Under the pieces are notes generated by a model that saw only the letters and a list, made by a program, of their open reading frames with translations, did not search any database and was not told where the DNA came from. A stretch of DNA of 64,000 nucleotides from Streptomyces sp. RFCAC02 (GTDB lineage: Bacteria > Actinomycetota > Actinomycetes > Streptomycetales > Streptomycetaceae): the NCBI RefSeq assembly GCF_004193175.1, contig NZ_SAUH01000001.1, positions 3,495,001-3,559,000 of the forward strand, read 5' to 3'. Of this stretch, positions 1-10,367 are shown piece after piece (position 1 is the stretch's first letter; every line of letters begins with the position of its first letter). The position numbers and the translations under genes were made by a program.

Positions 1-1698
<1,698 letters not shown>

Positions 1699-1756
1699 AT
1701 AGATGCTCGCGTCCACTGTGAAGTTCGAAGCCGGCCTGGCTGGTGCACCCATAGGT

Positions 1757-1875
1757 GTTCCGGTGGTCATGGCGGAGAGGAAACGCCCGGTTACATTCCG
1801 AACCCGGAAGCTAAGCTCTCCAGCGCCGATGGTACTGCATGGGGGACCGTGTGGGAGAGTAGGTCACCGCCGGAC
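1757..1875 (+). rRNA. rrf: 5S ribosomal RNA
   Basis: The segment carries the actinobacterial 5S core (ACGCCCGGTTACATTCCGA, AACCCGGAAGCTAAG, GATGGTACTGCA, GGGAGAGTAGG). Its two ends pair into the terminal stem, CCGG near 1760-1763 with CCGG near 1870-1873. The length is about 119 nt, as expected. It follows the 23S gene after a spacer of about 58 nt, the normal 16S-23S-5S order. Confidence 0.96.
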
Positions 1876-1885
1876 AATTATTGAA

Positions 1886-1923
1886 AAAGCAGGGTCCGTT
1901 GATTCGTCAACGGACCCTGCTTT
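1886..1923 (+). terminator. rRNA operon terminator
   Basis: A perfect 17-bp inverted repeat (arms 1886-1902 and 1907-1923) is closed by a UUCG tetraloop. The 5' arm begins with an A run and the 3' arm ends in CTTT before GTTTG. It lies 10 nt after 5S rRNA, exactly where the rRNA transcript should end. Confidence 0.93.
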
Positions 1924-1961
1924 GTTTGCGTGGTGGAGTCCCGGGTGCGACGATCGGCCGC

Positions 1962-2450
1962 ATGACCTACACGGTGCGGCGCACAGCGCGGGAGGACTGG
2001 TGGGAGTTCCGCGCGCTTCGGCTCGCGGCTCTCCGCGACCCCGTGGCGCCGCTGGCGTTCTACGAGGCGTACGAGGAAGCGATCCGGCTCCCCAGGAGCG
2101 AATGGGAGCGGCGCGCCGCCGACGACGAGACGGTGACGCTCATCGGCGAGACCGAAGCCGGTGAATGGGGCGGAATGCTGGGGCATTACCGCCGCTACGG
2201 GCGTGTCACCGTCGTCGGCGTCTACGTGCTGCCCGCCCACCGGGGAACCGGCCTCGCCCACTCGCTGATGGAGACCGTCGTCGAGGGGGCGGCCGGCCGG
2301 GAGATCCGGCTGCGCGTCCACGAGGACAACACGAGGGCGGCCCGGTTCTACCGTTCCCTCGGGTTCACCGCCATCAGCGAGGTGCAGCGCGAACCCGGCG
2401 CGCCGGGCTACCGCACGTACGAGCTGGCGCTCAGACCGGCCCGCCGATGA
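1962..2450 (+). CDS. GNAT family N-acetyltransferase
   Basis: A 162-aa cytosolic acetyltransferase that would move an acetyl group from acetyl-CoA to an unknown amine. The acetyl-CoA loop is VYVLPAHRGTGLAHSLME, followed by a typical C-terminal half in which NTRAARFYRSLGF is the usual GNAT end motif. ATG 1962 is chosen because the protein from there starts like other family members (MTYTVRRT); the frame is open upstream only into the rRNA terminator. Its last 20 bases overlap the end of the converging gene. The substrate cannot be inferred. Confidence 0.85.
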   Translation: MTYTVRRTAREDWWEFRALRLAALRDPVAPLAFYEAYEEAIRLPRSEWERRAADDETVTLIGETEAGEWGGMLGHYRRYGRVTVVGVYVLPAHRGTGLAHSLMETVVEGAAGREIRLRVHEDNTRAARFYRSLGFTAISEVQREPGAPGYRTYELALRPARR

Positions 2451-3630
2451 CCGTCAGGCCAGGCCAGGCGACGGACAGCTCGGCCACCAGCGCGTGCCGC
2501 AGCGGCGCCGTCTCGCGATGGGCACCCGCGATGTAGAGGGTGCCGCCCTCGCCCGCCAGGTTGTCCAGCGCGAGGACATCGACGCGTCCCGGGCTGCACG
2601 CCTGGCGGATGTGCACCTGCTCCAGGCCGGTCAGGGCACGTGCGACGAGGTCCAGCGCGGCGTCCCTGCGGACCGGGTGGCCGGTCAGTGCGCTCTCCAG
2701 CTCCATGACGGCGCCACCCGCCGCCCGGGGATGTGTCCGCAGGATCTTCGCGGGCTCGCCGGCCGAGCGGCCGAGCGCCCAGCGGTGGACCTGCTGCAGC
2801 GGCTGCCCGGCGAGTGCCGCCGCGTGGAGATAGCACCGGAGGAGCGTCTCCGCGGTGGAGGCGTCCAGGGTGAAGACGGGCTCCACCGGGCGCACGGGGT
2901 CGAGCAGTGCCGTGGCCCGGCGGCGGGCCACCGGCATGTCCTCGCAGCCGCGCAGCGGGGACCAGCGCAGCCGCACCGTCGAGTCGGTGGCGTGCCCCGG
3001 GTCGTAGACGTGCACGGGACCGGATTTCGTGCGGCGGCGCCCCGTCCGCGTCCACAGGGAGCCGTCCGGGTCGACGACGACGAGCCCCGGGGGTGCCGTG
3101 AGGACGGCGGTCGCGTGGTCCTCGCGGGCGGGCACCGGGACGGGCACAGGCACCGCCGGCGCGGCGAGGGGCTCAGGCTCCGGCACCGCGGCGGGGACCT
3201 GTTCCGCTTCCCACGACTGCTCCACGGGCTGTGCACGGTCGGCAGGTCGTGACCGGTCCACAGGCTGTGGACGGGGCGCGCCGCGGCGGGCACGCCAGCG
3301 GGCGATCCGTACGTACAGGGCAAGAGCCGTGCAGAACACGAGGATGACCTGCACCAGGAAGGCACCCCAGACGGCGGCAGCGCCGGGCAGGTCCTCGGGC
3401 GCGGCTTCCGGCCAGGCCGCGGGGACGTCCCCCGGCGCGGTGAGGAACGAACGGACGGCGCCCGCCGTGGAGAAGAACGTCACGCCGGACGGCCACGCCC
3501 CGCCCGTGACGAGGCCGGCGAGGCCCGTCGCGGTCCAGATGAGCGCGGTCAGCGCCAGCATCAGGGCGAGCCCGCCGATGAGGAGGGCGTCCGGGACGCC
3601 GCCGCGTGCGGCGCGCGGTGCTTCGGTCAC
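2431..3630 (-). CDS. VirD4/TraD-like coupling-protein relative of a T4SS-like cluster, no Walker A
   Basis: A 399-aa protein. It begins with two membrane segments (about residues 14-40 and 90-110), then a Pro/Glu-rich linker, then a region resembling the nucleotide-binding fold of VirD4/TraG coupling proteins of actinomycetes: LVVVDPDGSLW, GPVHVYDPGHATD, and the helical all-alpha part AETLLRCYLHAAALAG. No P-loop GxxxxGK[ST] is present, and the protein ends where relatives usually continue to a Walker B-like strand. It may be a degenerate or shortened subunit. It is the last gene of a five-gene minus-strand operon, 12 bp behind the ATPase gene. Databases often call this family 'type VI secretion protein'; the context argues for type IV-like. 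Confidence 0.7.
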   Translation of the reverse strand: MTEAPRAARGGVPDALLIGGLALMLALTALIWTATGLAGLVTGGAWPSGVTFFSTAGAVRSFLTAPGDVPAAWPEAAPEDLPGAAAVWGAFLVQVILVFCTALALYVRIARWRARRGAPRPQPVDRSRPADRAQPVEQSWEAEQVPAAVPEPEPLAAPAVPVPVPVPAREDHATAVLTAPPGLVVVDPDGSLWTRTGRRRTKSGPVHVYDPGHATDSTVRLRWSPLRGCEDMPVARRRATALLDPVRPVEPVFTLDASTAETLLRCYLHAAALAGQPLQQVHRWALGRSAGEPAKILRTHPRAAGGAVMELESALTGHPVRRDAALDLVARALTGLEQVHIRQACSPGRVDVLALDNLAGEGGTLYIAGAHRETAPLRHALVAELSVAWPGLTVIGGPV

Positions 3631-3642
3631 TGCTCTCCCCGG

Positions 3643-5055
3643 CTAGCCGACGCCCTGGTGCTTCTCGAACGACATGACGCGCGCCTCCGTCTCGGCCTCG
3701 AACGGGTCGTCGGCGTCCTGGTCGAACGGGTCCTCCGCGCGGGGGGCCGACGACTCGGTCATGGCGCGGTCGGTGAAGACGAGGGGCCGTTCGGCCTCGG
3801 TGACGAGGTGCTTGACGACCTGCACGTTGCCGTTGACGTCCCAGACGGCCATGCCGGGCGTGAGGGTCGGGATGATCTCCACGGCCCAGCGCGGCAGGCC
3901 GAGGACCTGCCCGGTGGCGCGGGCCTCGTCGGACTTCTGGGCGTAGATCGTGCGGGTCGACGCCATCTTGAGGATTGCGGCGGCCTCCTTCGCCGCCGCG
4001 CCGTCGATGACGTCCGACAGGTGGTGGACGACGGCGACGAACGACAGACCCAGACGGCGGCCGAACTTCAGCAGCCGCTGGAACAACTGCGCCACCGAGG
4101 GCGAGTTGATGATGTGCCAGGCCTCCTCCACCAGGAAGATGCGCTTCCTGCGGTCCGGCCTGATCCAGGTGTGCTCCAGCCAGACACCGACGATCGCCAT
4201 GAGGATCGGCATGGCGATGGAGTTGCGGTCGATGTGGGACAGGTCGAAGACGATGAGCGGCGCGTCCAGGTCGATGCCGACGGTCGTCGGGCCGTCGAAC
4301 ATGCCGCGCAGGTCGCCGTCGACCAGGCGGTCGAGGACCAGCGCCACGTCCAGGCCCCAGGCGCGGACGTCCTCCAGATCGACGTTCATGGCGTCGGCGG
4401 CCTCGGGCAGCGGATGCCGGAGGCGCTCCACGATGTCCGTGAGGATCGGCTGCCGGTCGGTCGTCGTCTGGTTGACGTAGGCGTGGGCGACCTTCAGGGC
4501 GAAGCCGGAACGCTCGTCCAGCAAACGGCCGAGGGCCACCTCGATGATGGTCCGCAGCAGCGCGAGCTGGCCCGTGGTGGTGATGGCGGGGTCGAGCGGA
4601 TTGAGGCGGACGTTGCCGTCGAGGGTGGCCATCGGATCGAGGCGGATCGGTGTGATGCCGAGTTCCTGGGCGATCAGGTTCCATTCGCCGACGCCGTCCT
4701 CGCCCTGGGCGTCCAGGACGACGACCTGGCGGTCGCGGAACCTGAGCTGGCGCAGGACGTACGTCTTCTCCAGGGCGGACTTGCCGTTGCCCGACTCGCC
4801 GAGGACCAGCCAGTGCGGGGCGGGGAGCTGCTGGCCGTAGAGCTGGAACGGGTCGTAGATGTAGCCCTTGCCGCTGTACACCTCGCGGCCGATGATGACG
4901 CCCGAGTCGCCGAGGCCGGGGGCCGCGGTCGGGAGGTAGACGGCCTGGGCCTGGCCGGTGGAGGTACGGACGGGGAGCCGGGTGGTCTCGGTGCGGCCGA
5001 AGAGCAGGCCGGTGAACGCCTCCGTGATGAGGCTCAGCGGATCGCGCGCGGGCAT
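3643..5055 (-). CDS. VirB4/TraC-type ATPase, C-terminal motor half
   Basis: A 470-aa cytosolic ATPase, the likely motor of a type IV secretion-like complex. Walker A GESGNGKS is at residues 86-93 and Walker B IFLVEEAWH at 305-313. RASTRTIYAQKSDEARAT is typical of VirB4/TraC C-terminal domains. Complete VirB4 proteins are near 800 aa; here the N-terminal half seems to be carried by the upstream gene (5102-6664). The start ATG has a clear AAGGAGG about 6-7 nt upstream, so this is a separate gene and not a frameshift product. It lies within the five-gene minus-strand operon. Confidence 0.85.
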   Translation of the reverse strand: MPARDPLSLITEAFTGLLFGRTETTRLPVRTSTGQAQAVYLPTAAPGLGDSGVIIGREVYSGKGYIYDPFQLYGQQLPAPHWLVLGESGNGKSALEKTYVLRQLRFRDRQVVVLDAQGEDGVGEWNLIAQELGITPIRLDPMATLDGNVRLNPLDPAITTTGQLALLRTIIEVALGRLLDERSGFALKVAHAYVNQTTTDRQPILTDIVERLRHPLPEAADAMNVDLEDVRAWGLDVALVLDRLVDGDLRGMFDGPTTVGIDLDAPLIVFDLSHIDRNSIAMPILMAIVGVWLEHTWIRPDRRKRIFLVEEAWHIINSPSVAQLFQRLLKFGRRLGLSFVAVVHHLSDVIDGAAAKEAAAILKMASTRTIYAQKSDEARATGQVLGLPRWAVEIIPTLTPGMAVWDVNGNVQVVKHLVTEAERPLVFTDRAMTESSAPRAEDPFDQDADDPFEAETEARVMSFEKHQGVG

Positions 5056-5101
5056 GTCCGTACCTCCTTCTGCGTCCCCGGGCGGCGGGCGCCGGGCGTG
5101 G

Positions 5102-6664
5102 TCATCGTCTGATCCCCGTCGCGAACGGCAGGGTGTTGACGAACGCGCGGTGGTGCTCGCGGTCGCACCACTCCAGCTTCAGGTACGACTTGCCGGCGGA
5201 GGCGCGGATCGTGCGCTTGTCGCGGGCGAGGGCCTCCGGGTCGGGCGAGGAGACGGTGAGGTAGCCGACGAGGTTGACGCCCGCCGCGCCGGAGGCGAGG
5301 TCGTCGCCCCGCTGGTCGATGCGGCCGTGGGCGGCGATGTCGCGGGGGTCGACGGTGCGGTTCATCTTGGCGGCGCGCGACGCCTCGGCGGCGTCGTTCG
5401 TCTTCTCGGTGAGCATCCGCTCGATGGCGATCTCGGTGGGCTCCAGGTCCATGCAGACGGCGACCGTGCGGATCACGTCGGGGGTGTGGACGAGGAGCGG
5501 CGCGAGGAAATTCACGCCGACCGGGGTCATCGGCCACTCCTTGACCCAGGCCGTCGCGTGGCACCACGGCTCGCGGGTCTCCGACTCGCGGGTCTTCGCC
5601 TGGAGGAACGTCGGCTCGCGGGCGTCGAGCTCGGCGGGCCAGGCGTTGCGCCGGGACATGGCCTGGATGTGGTCGATCGGGTGGTCCGGGTCGTACATGG
5701 AGTGGACGAGGGACGCGAGCCGCGCCTCGCCCAGCGGCTGCCGCACGCGGATGTCGGCCTCGGCGAGCCGGGCGCAGATGTCGGTCAGCTCGCGGGCCAT
5801 GATGACGGCGAGCGCCTCGTCCTGCGACATGCCGCGGCCGCGGCCCCTGCCCCGGCCGGAGCGGGCCGCCCTGGCGATGCTGTGCGCCTCGTTCGCCAGC
5901 TCGCGGGAGTGGTGCATGCAGGCGACGAGGTAGGCGCGGTGCTGCTCGCTCGACGTGGACACCATCGACTGGAGCTGCTCGTACGAGTCCTGGATCCAGT
6001 GGGGGGCGGTGGCGTCGCCGCGCTCCCGGACGTCGTTGGCGTGGGCGTCGGGGTCGGCGGGGAGGGTGCGGGCCAGCATCTGGAGGCGGGAGACGTGGCC
6101 GTCGCCGTTGGCGACGTGCTTCAGGAGGGTGCCGAAACGTTCGACCAGCGCCTCCTGGTCCTCGCTGTCGCGCAGGCCGACGCCGGGGCCCTCGATCTCG
6201 ATGGCGGCGGTGATGGTGCGGCGTTCGGTGTGGAGGAGGACGGCCAGCTCGTCCGGGCCGAACGCGGCGGCCAGCCACTGGATGGGGCCGACGCCGGGCG
6301 GTGTGCCGATCTCGACCTCCGCCCCGTCCAGCCGGACACCGGCCTCGGGGGCGGCGGAGCGGTAGGTCGCACCCTTGCGCTGCGTGCGGCGGAAATAGCG
6401 GTTGATCTCGAACCACCTGTAGAACGTGCGGCCCCGGTAGGGCATGTAGACGGCGGCCAGGGCCAGGATCGGGAAGCCGGCCAGGCCCGCGATGCGGACG
6501 GGGAGCACCGGGATGACGAGGCCGCTCACCATGCCGAGGAACGCGCCGGCGACGATGAGCGCGATCTCGCCGGTCTCGCGGTTGCGGCCGACGATGGACT
6601 GGGGGCGCGCCCGGCCGATGAGGTAGGTGCGGCGCCTGGTGAGGGTGTGCGGTGGGGCGGTCAT
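5102..6664 (-). CDS. SCO6880-family protein: PrgI-like membrane anchor plus VirB4 N-terminal-like region
   Basis: A 520-aa protein. Residues about 35-75 form two close membrane helices, as in PrgI/VirB3-like subunits. The long soluble remainder matches the general plan of the N-terminal half of VirB4/TraC: AIERMLTEKTNDAAEA, then GYLTVSSPDPEALARDKRTI, then the closing PFATGIRR. The next gene starts where a VirB4 ATPase domain would begin, so the pair looks like a split VirB4. A GRGRGRGRG stretch lies in the middle. The start overlaps the stop of the upstream membrane-channel gene by 4 bp (ATGA), which suggests translational coupling. Confidence 0.78.
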   Translation of the reverse strand: MTAPPHTLTRRRTYLIGRARPQSIVGRNRETGEIALIVAGAFLGMVSGLVIPVLPVRIAGLAGFPILALAAVYMPYRGRTFYRWFEINRYFRRTQRKGATYRSAAPEAGVRLDGAEVEIGTPPGVGPIQWLAAAFGPDELAVLLHTERRTITAAIEIEGPGVGLRDSEDQEALVERFGTLLKHVANGDGHVSRLQMLARTLPADPDAHANDVRERGDATAPHWIQDSYEQLQSMVSTSSEQHRAYLVACMHHSRELANEAHSIARAARSGRGRGRGRGMSQDEALAVIMARELTDICARLAEADIRVRQPLGEARLASLVHSMYDPDHPIDHIQAMSRRNAWPAELDAREPTFLQAKTRESETREPWCHATAWVKEWPMTPVGVNFLAPLLVHTPDVIRTVAVCMDLEPTEIAIERMLTEKTNDAAEASRAAKMNRTVDPRDIAAHGRIDQRGDDLASGAAGVNLVGYLTVSSPDPEALARDKRTIRASAGKSYLKLEWCDREHHRAFVNTLPFATGIRR

Positions 6665-8031
6665 CCACTACCTCCTCGGTTTCCCGTGCCCGCTGCAGGC
6701 CCCGGTCCGCCGCTGCCGCCGGACGGTGGGGTGCTCTGGCCCGTACGGCTGCCGTGGGCGGCGACGCCGCCGGCCAGCGGGTTCGCGGGGCGGCTCGCGC
6801 CGCCGCCGGCGCCGGACGCGGCCGCCGCGCCGCCGGCCGCGCCGTCGCGGGTGCCGTGGGTGGACATGCCCTGGCGGAGCATGGTGGCGGGTGTGGAGAG
6901 CGCGGCGCCGGCGGCACGGCTCGAGGTGTCCTGGCGCATGGCGCGCTGGCTCACGATCTCGTCGCCGAAGCCCGGGACGAATCGGTAGATCATCGCGGAG
7001 GCGAAGATGGCCAGCAGGATGATGGCGAGGCCGGAGACGATCGAGGAGACGGCGGTGGGGCCGTCGTCCTCGCCGGTGGTGAGTGCGGCGGCGAGGCCGA
7101 GGACGATCACGATGACCGGTTTGATGAGGATGACGGCGATCATGATGCCGGCCCATCGGCGGACGTGGCCCCAGAGGTTCTTGTCGACGAGACCGGCGTA
7201 GACGGCGGTGCCGAGGAGCGCGCCGACGTACAGCATGGCGGCGCGGATGACGAGTTCGAGGGCGAGGACGCCGGCGGCGAGGATCGAGATCAGGGAGACG
7301 ACGATCAGCATGATCGGGCCGCCGCCGATGTCCTCGCCGGCCTGGAGGGCGTCGGCGAAGTCGCCGAAGAACGCGTCCGAGTTGTCCCCCGTGCCGGCGA
7401 CGATGCCCTCGGTCATGCCGTCCGTCGCGGAGACGACGGAGTAGAGGATCAGCGGGGTGAACGCGGAGGCCATGACGGTCAGCCAGAGGTAGCCGATGGC
7501 CTCGGAGAACGAGGTGGTGAGGGGGACACCGCGGATCGCTCGCTTCACGACGGCGAGGAGCCAGAGGATCAGCGTGAGGACGGTGGAGGCGGCGAAGACG
7601 ACGGCGTACTGGCGGAGGAACGAGGTGTTCGTGAAGTCGACGTTGGTGGTGGAGTCGACCAGCTCCGACAGCTCGTTGACGATCCAGGCGGCGGCGTCGG
7701 CGCAGCCGCGGGCGAGGGAGGACAGGGGGTCGAGCGAGTCGTCGAGCGGGCTGTCCAGTCCGGAACCGCCGCCGTTGGCGGGGTCGTCGTCGCAGAAGTC
7801 CTGTGCTCCGCCGGGGATGAGGGAGCAGTCGGGAGTCACCGTGTCCGTCGGCGCCGTGGTGTCGCCGCTCGGGTCGTCCGGGTCCGGTTCGTCGGTCTCG
7901 TCGGCGCGCGCGGTGGACGCGGTCGCGAGGACGAGGGCGGACATGCCGATGAGGCCGCCGGCGGCCGCGGGGGCCAGGGCGGCGGCGCGGCGCAGCGGCA
8001 GGAGCACGCGGAGGCGTGTGCTAGCGCGCAT
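6661..8031 (-). CDS. TrbL/VirB6-like polytopic membrane channel protein
   Basis: A 456-aa protein with a signal-like N-terminus ending near TASTARA/DE, then an acidic Thr/Pro-rich extracellular part with Cys residues. Five to six membrane spans follow, for example FAASTVLTLILWLLAVV and LILYSVV, then the block MLIVVSLISILAAGVLALEL. The C-terminus is Gly/Ala/Pro-rich and disordered. The layout matches TrbL/VirB6 inner-membrane channel subunits of type IV secretion. It overlaps the neighbouring genes at both ends (11 bp upstream, 4 bp downstream), so it belongs to one operon with them. Assignment rests on topology and context rather than a sharp motif. Confidence 0.72.
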   Translation of the reverse strand: MRASTRLRVLLPLRRAAALAPAAAGGLIGMSALVLATASTARADETDEPDPDDPSGDTTAPTDTVTPDCSLIPGGAQDFCDDDPANGGGSGLDSPLDDSLDPLSSLARGCADAAAWIVNELSELVDSTTNVDFTNTSFLRQYAVVFAASTVLTLILWLLAVVKRAIRGVPLTTSFSEAIGYLWLTVMASAFTPLILYSVVSATDGMTEGIVAGTGDNSDAFFGDFADALQAGEDIGGGPIMLIVVSLISILAAGVLALELVIRAAMLYVGALLGTAVYAGLVDKNLWGHVRRWAGIMIAVILIKPVIVIVLGLAAALTTGEDDGPTAVSSIVSGLAIILLAIFASAMIYRFVPGFGDEIVSQRAMRQDTSSRAAGAALSTPATMLRQGMSTHGTRDGAAGGAAAASGAGGGASRPANPLAGGVAAHGSRTGQSTPPSGGSGGPGPAAGTGNRGGSG

Positions 8032-8869
8032 AGGTGAACCCTCCGTACGTCTCGACCGCTTCGGCGATCTCCTCCGCCCCGGACACGACGTCGTCGCCGT
8101 TGACCGGGGCCGGTCCCTCGGTCTGCTCGGTGCTCAGCACCTTCCAGTCTCCGTCTTCCCAGACGAGTTCGAAGTGGAGCGTGAACCAACTGGTGCGGAC
8201 GGGCGTTTGCGAATCCGTTCCGGCGAGTCCGAAGAGGCCCATGCACCAGACCGACACGGAGGCGGTGGTGTCGGTGGTCGCGGTGGTGGTGGAGCCGACG
8301 GGGAGGGTGCGGTTGACGAAGGTGATGCCGGCGGGGGCGGTGCCGTCCGCGTTCAGCCCGATGCGCTCGTTGAGATCCTGGCTGTAGTCGGAGTCGAGGC
8401 CGGCCATGAGTTCGTCGCGCGTGGTGGCGGAACTGATGGTCTCCACGATGGTGCGGCGGCGGTCCGGGTCGAACATCTCCGTGCCGCCGAGGGCGACGGC
8501 GTAGTTGGCCGCCGCGCTCTGGGCGCCCTGGGCGTCCTGCGCGTAGCCGGTGGGGATGCCGTTGAACGAGCCGTCCACGGGCTGCTGTCCGGAAGGGGCC
8601 GTCGACTCGGCGCGGTCCTCACCGCCGTCCGCCGTGGCGGACGAGCCGCCGTCGTCCGACGCTTCCCCGCCGTCGTCCTGGCGGTTCTGGTTGGCGAAGA
8701 CGATGGCCGCGAGCAGGAGGACGACGACGCACACGATCGCGCCGATGCTGCGGCCGGTCGAGGGGCCGGAACGGCGCGGGCCCGGATCCGGCTGGTCGGG
8801 AAGGCGCGTACGGGTCTGCGCGGGGACGCCTCGGGCGCGCGTGTCGTCGTAGTCGTCGCCATAGCTCAT
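8021..8869 (-). CDS. VirB8-like single-span protein (NTF2-like outer domain)
   Basis: A 282-aa protein and the first gene of the secretion-like operon. A charged cytosolic N-terminus is followed by one membrane helix near residues 42-62 (SIGAIVCVVVLLLAAIVFAN), an Asp/Gly/Ser-rich linker, and an outer domain of about 170 residues whose end (FTLHFELVWEDGDWKVLSTEQ) looks like an NTF2/VirB8 or conjugal TcpC-like fold. VirB8 proteins assemble the channel. ATG 8869 follows GAGAGGG about 7 nt upstream. The fold call is from pattern only. Confidence 0.65.
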   Translation of the reverse strand: MSYGDDYDDTRARGVPAQTRTRLPDQPDPGPRRSGPSTGRSIGAIVCVVVLLLAAIVFANQNRQDDGGEASDDGGSSATADGGEDRAESTAPSGQQPVDGSFNGIPTGYAQDAQGAQSAAANYAVALGGTEMFDPDRRRTIVETISSATTRDELMAGLDSDYSQDLNERIGLNADGTAPAGITFVNRTLPVGSTTTATTDTTASVSVWCMGLFGLAGTDSQTPVRTSWFTLHFELVWEDGDWKVLSTEQTEGPAPVNGDDVVSGAEEIAEAVETYGGFTYAR

Positions 8870-9176
8870 AATCGCGCCCTCTCAACAGCGGCGAGTCTAT
8901 TACCTCCTCACCCGACGTTAGCGCTCTTCACCGACGTTCTGCCTCCGCGCGGGGGGAGTTGGCCGGAGTGGGCCGTGACGGGACGGTGGACGGGGTGCCG
9001 GGTGGTGCGGTTCATGCCGGTGGGGCGGGAGGGATTTATCACTCCTCGACACGGTTAGATCGCGGTGCGCTGCACAGGTATCTGTCGGTGTCCGCGAGCG
9101 CGGGGCGTGGTCGGGCACCGGGTGTCCGAAACAGTCCGGTCTGGCCGGTCAGGTGTCATGGGAAGGTCAGGTCAGC
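8870..9176 (+). other. Divergent intergenic region, promoters not resolved
   Basis: About 307 bp lies between the minus-strand secretion operon and the plus-strand RsbW-like gene, so it must hold both promoters. On the minus strand TAATAG near 8898-8903 is a possible -10 box about 29 nt upstream of ATG 8869, without a convincing -35. No hairpin, repeat or RNA gene was recognised. Confidence 0.4.
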
Positions 9177-9713
9177 ATGTGTTCGATCGCTGTGCCGGAG
9201 TTCGCGGCGGTGCGGCAGGGGGCCGATTTCTCGCTCACCTTCCCGCCCGAGCCGCGGTGGGTGCGGGGCGCCAGGGACGCGGTGCGCACGGCGCTGGCGC
9301 CGGTGGTGCGGCCGGGGTCCGAACTGGTCGAGACGGCCGCGCTGCTGACGTCCGAGGTGGTCACCAACGCGGTCACGGCGTCGCGGGACGGCCACTCGGC
9401 CGACCCGGTGGCCCTCTACGCGGAGTGGTCGCCCGCCGGCGGCGTCCGGGTCCTGGTGCGGGACGGCGCGCCGGGCGGGCCGCCGGCGGTGCGGCCCCAG
9501 CCTGACGACGAGGCGGAGCACGGACGCGGGCTGCTGCTGATGGCGCTGTTCGCCAGCGACTGGGGTGTGTGCCGGCACCTGCCCGGGCGCGGGAAGGTGG
9601 TCTGGTTCACGCTGGCCGGTGACGGGGAGGAGCCGGTGCCCGCCGGCGTGGAATCGGGTGGCGACGGGCCGGGCAGCGTGTTCGGATGGCCGGGTGACGA
9701 ACGGGAAGCATGA
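9177..9713 (+). CDS. RsbW-like histidine-kinase-type ATPase (anti-sigma/regulatory)
   Basis: A 178-aa HATPase_c protein. The N box is LTSEVVTNAVTAS, the G1-like segment is LVRDGAPGG, and the G2 box is EHGRGLLLMALFASDWG. In Streptomyces such proteins act as anti-sigma or anti-anti-sigma kinases; the partner here is unknown. ATG 9177 is preferred over the upstream GTG 9153 because GGAAGG lies 10 nt upstream of it. The gene overlaps the following GNAT gene by 20 bp, and a STAS-like protein lies close downstream, a plausible functional pair. Confidence 0.83.
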   Translation: MCSIAVPEFAAVRQGADFSLTFPPEPRWVRGARDAVRTALAPVVRPGSELVETAALLTSEVVTNAVTASRDGHSADPVALYAEWSPAGGVRVLVRDGAPGGPPAVRPQPDDEAEHGRGLLLMALFASDWGVCRHLPGRGKVVWFTLAGDGEEPVPAGVESGGDGPGSVFGWPGDEREA

Positions 9714-10146
9714 GGCGGACGGGAGTGCGGTACGGGTCCGGGCGGCCGTCCCGGCGGACATCGAGGCGGTCCTGGCGTTCTGGCGGCACGCGGCCGAGGG
9801 CGTGAGCATCAGCGACGATCCGGCCGGCGTCGGCCGGCTCGTGGAGCGCGACGCCGGCGCGCTGCTGCTCGCCGGGACGGCGGAGGAGAGCGTCGTGGGC
9901 ACGGTGATCGCCGGTTTCGACGGGTGGCGGTGCCATCTGTACCGGCTCGCCGTCGCCCCCGCGTGGCGCAGGCGCGGTGTGGCCACGGCGCTCCTGGACG
10001 CTGCGGAGCGCCGGTTCGCGGAGCTGGGCGGGCGGCGGGCCGACGCGATGGTGCTGCGCGACAACGCCCTCGCGCACCACGCCTGGTCGGCCCGGGGCTA
10101 CCGGCCGCAGGAGGAGTGGGAGCGGTGGATCAAGCCGCTGGTGTGA
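9694..10146 (+). CDS. GNAT family N-acetyltransferase
   Basis: About 150 aa. The acetyl-CoA-binding loop is LAVAPAWRRRGVATALLDAAERR, then DNALAHHAWSARGYRPQEEW as the GNAT C-terminal motif. GTG 9694 lies inside the end of the RsbW-like gene and gives a normal-length protein; a longer frame upstream has no homology-like features. The 20-bp overlap suggests it is co-translated with the ATPase. The substrate is unknown. Confidence 0.82.
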   Translation: MTNGKHEADGSAVRVRAAVPADIEAVLAFWRHAAEGVSISDDPAGVGRLVERDAGALLLAGTAEESVVGTVIAGFDGWRCHLYRLAVAPAWRRRGVATALLDAAERRFAELGGRRADAMVLRDNALAHHAWSARGYRPQEEWERWIKPLV

Positions 10147-10367
10147 ACCGGGGCGTGCCGGCCGGTGGGCTCGGCCCCGGCGGCACCGTCCGGCTCGCCA
10201 TGCGTCCGGGTCCCGGGAGTGTGCTCGTCGGGACGGTCACCGCGCCCCGGGGGCACCGGATCACCGGCCGCTCCGGCTGACGCAGGCCCCTGACGGGAGC
10301 CTCCCGCACGCGGGGCGATGAGTCCGCGGTGGGCGGCGGGTCTTCCCGGCAGATGAGGAGGCCGCCG

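Noticed and set aside
5056..5101. Frameshift joining the SCO6880-family gene and the ATPase gene
   Set aside because: The ATPase gene has its own strong ribosome binding site and both genes end and begin cleanly, so they are separate.
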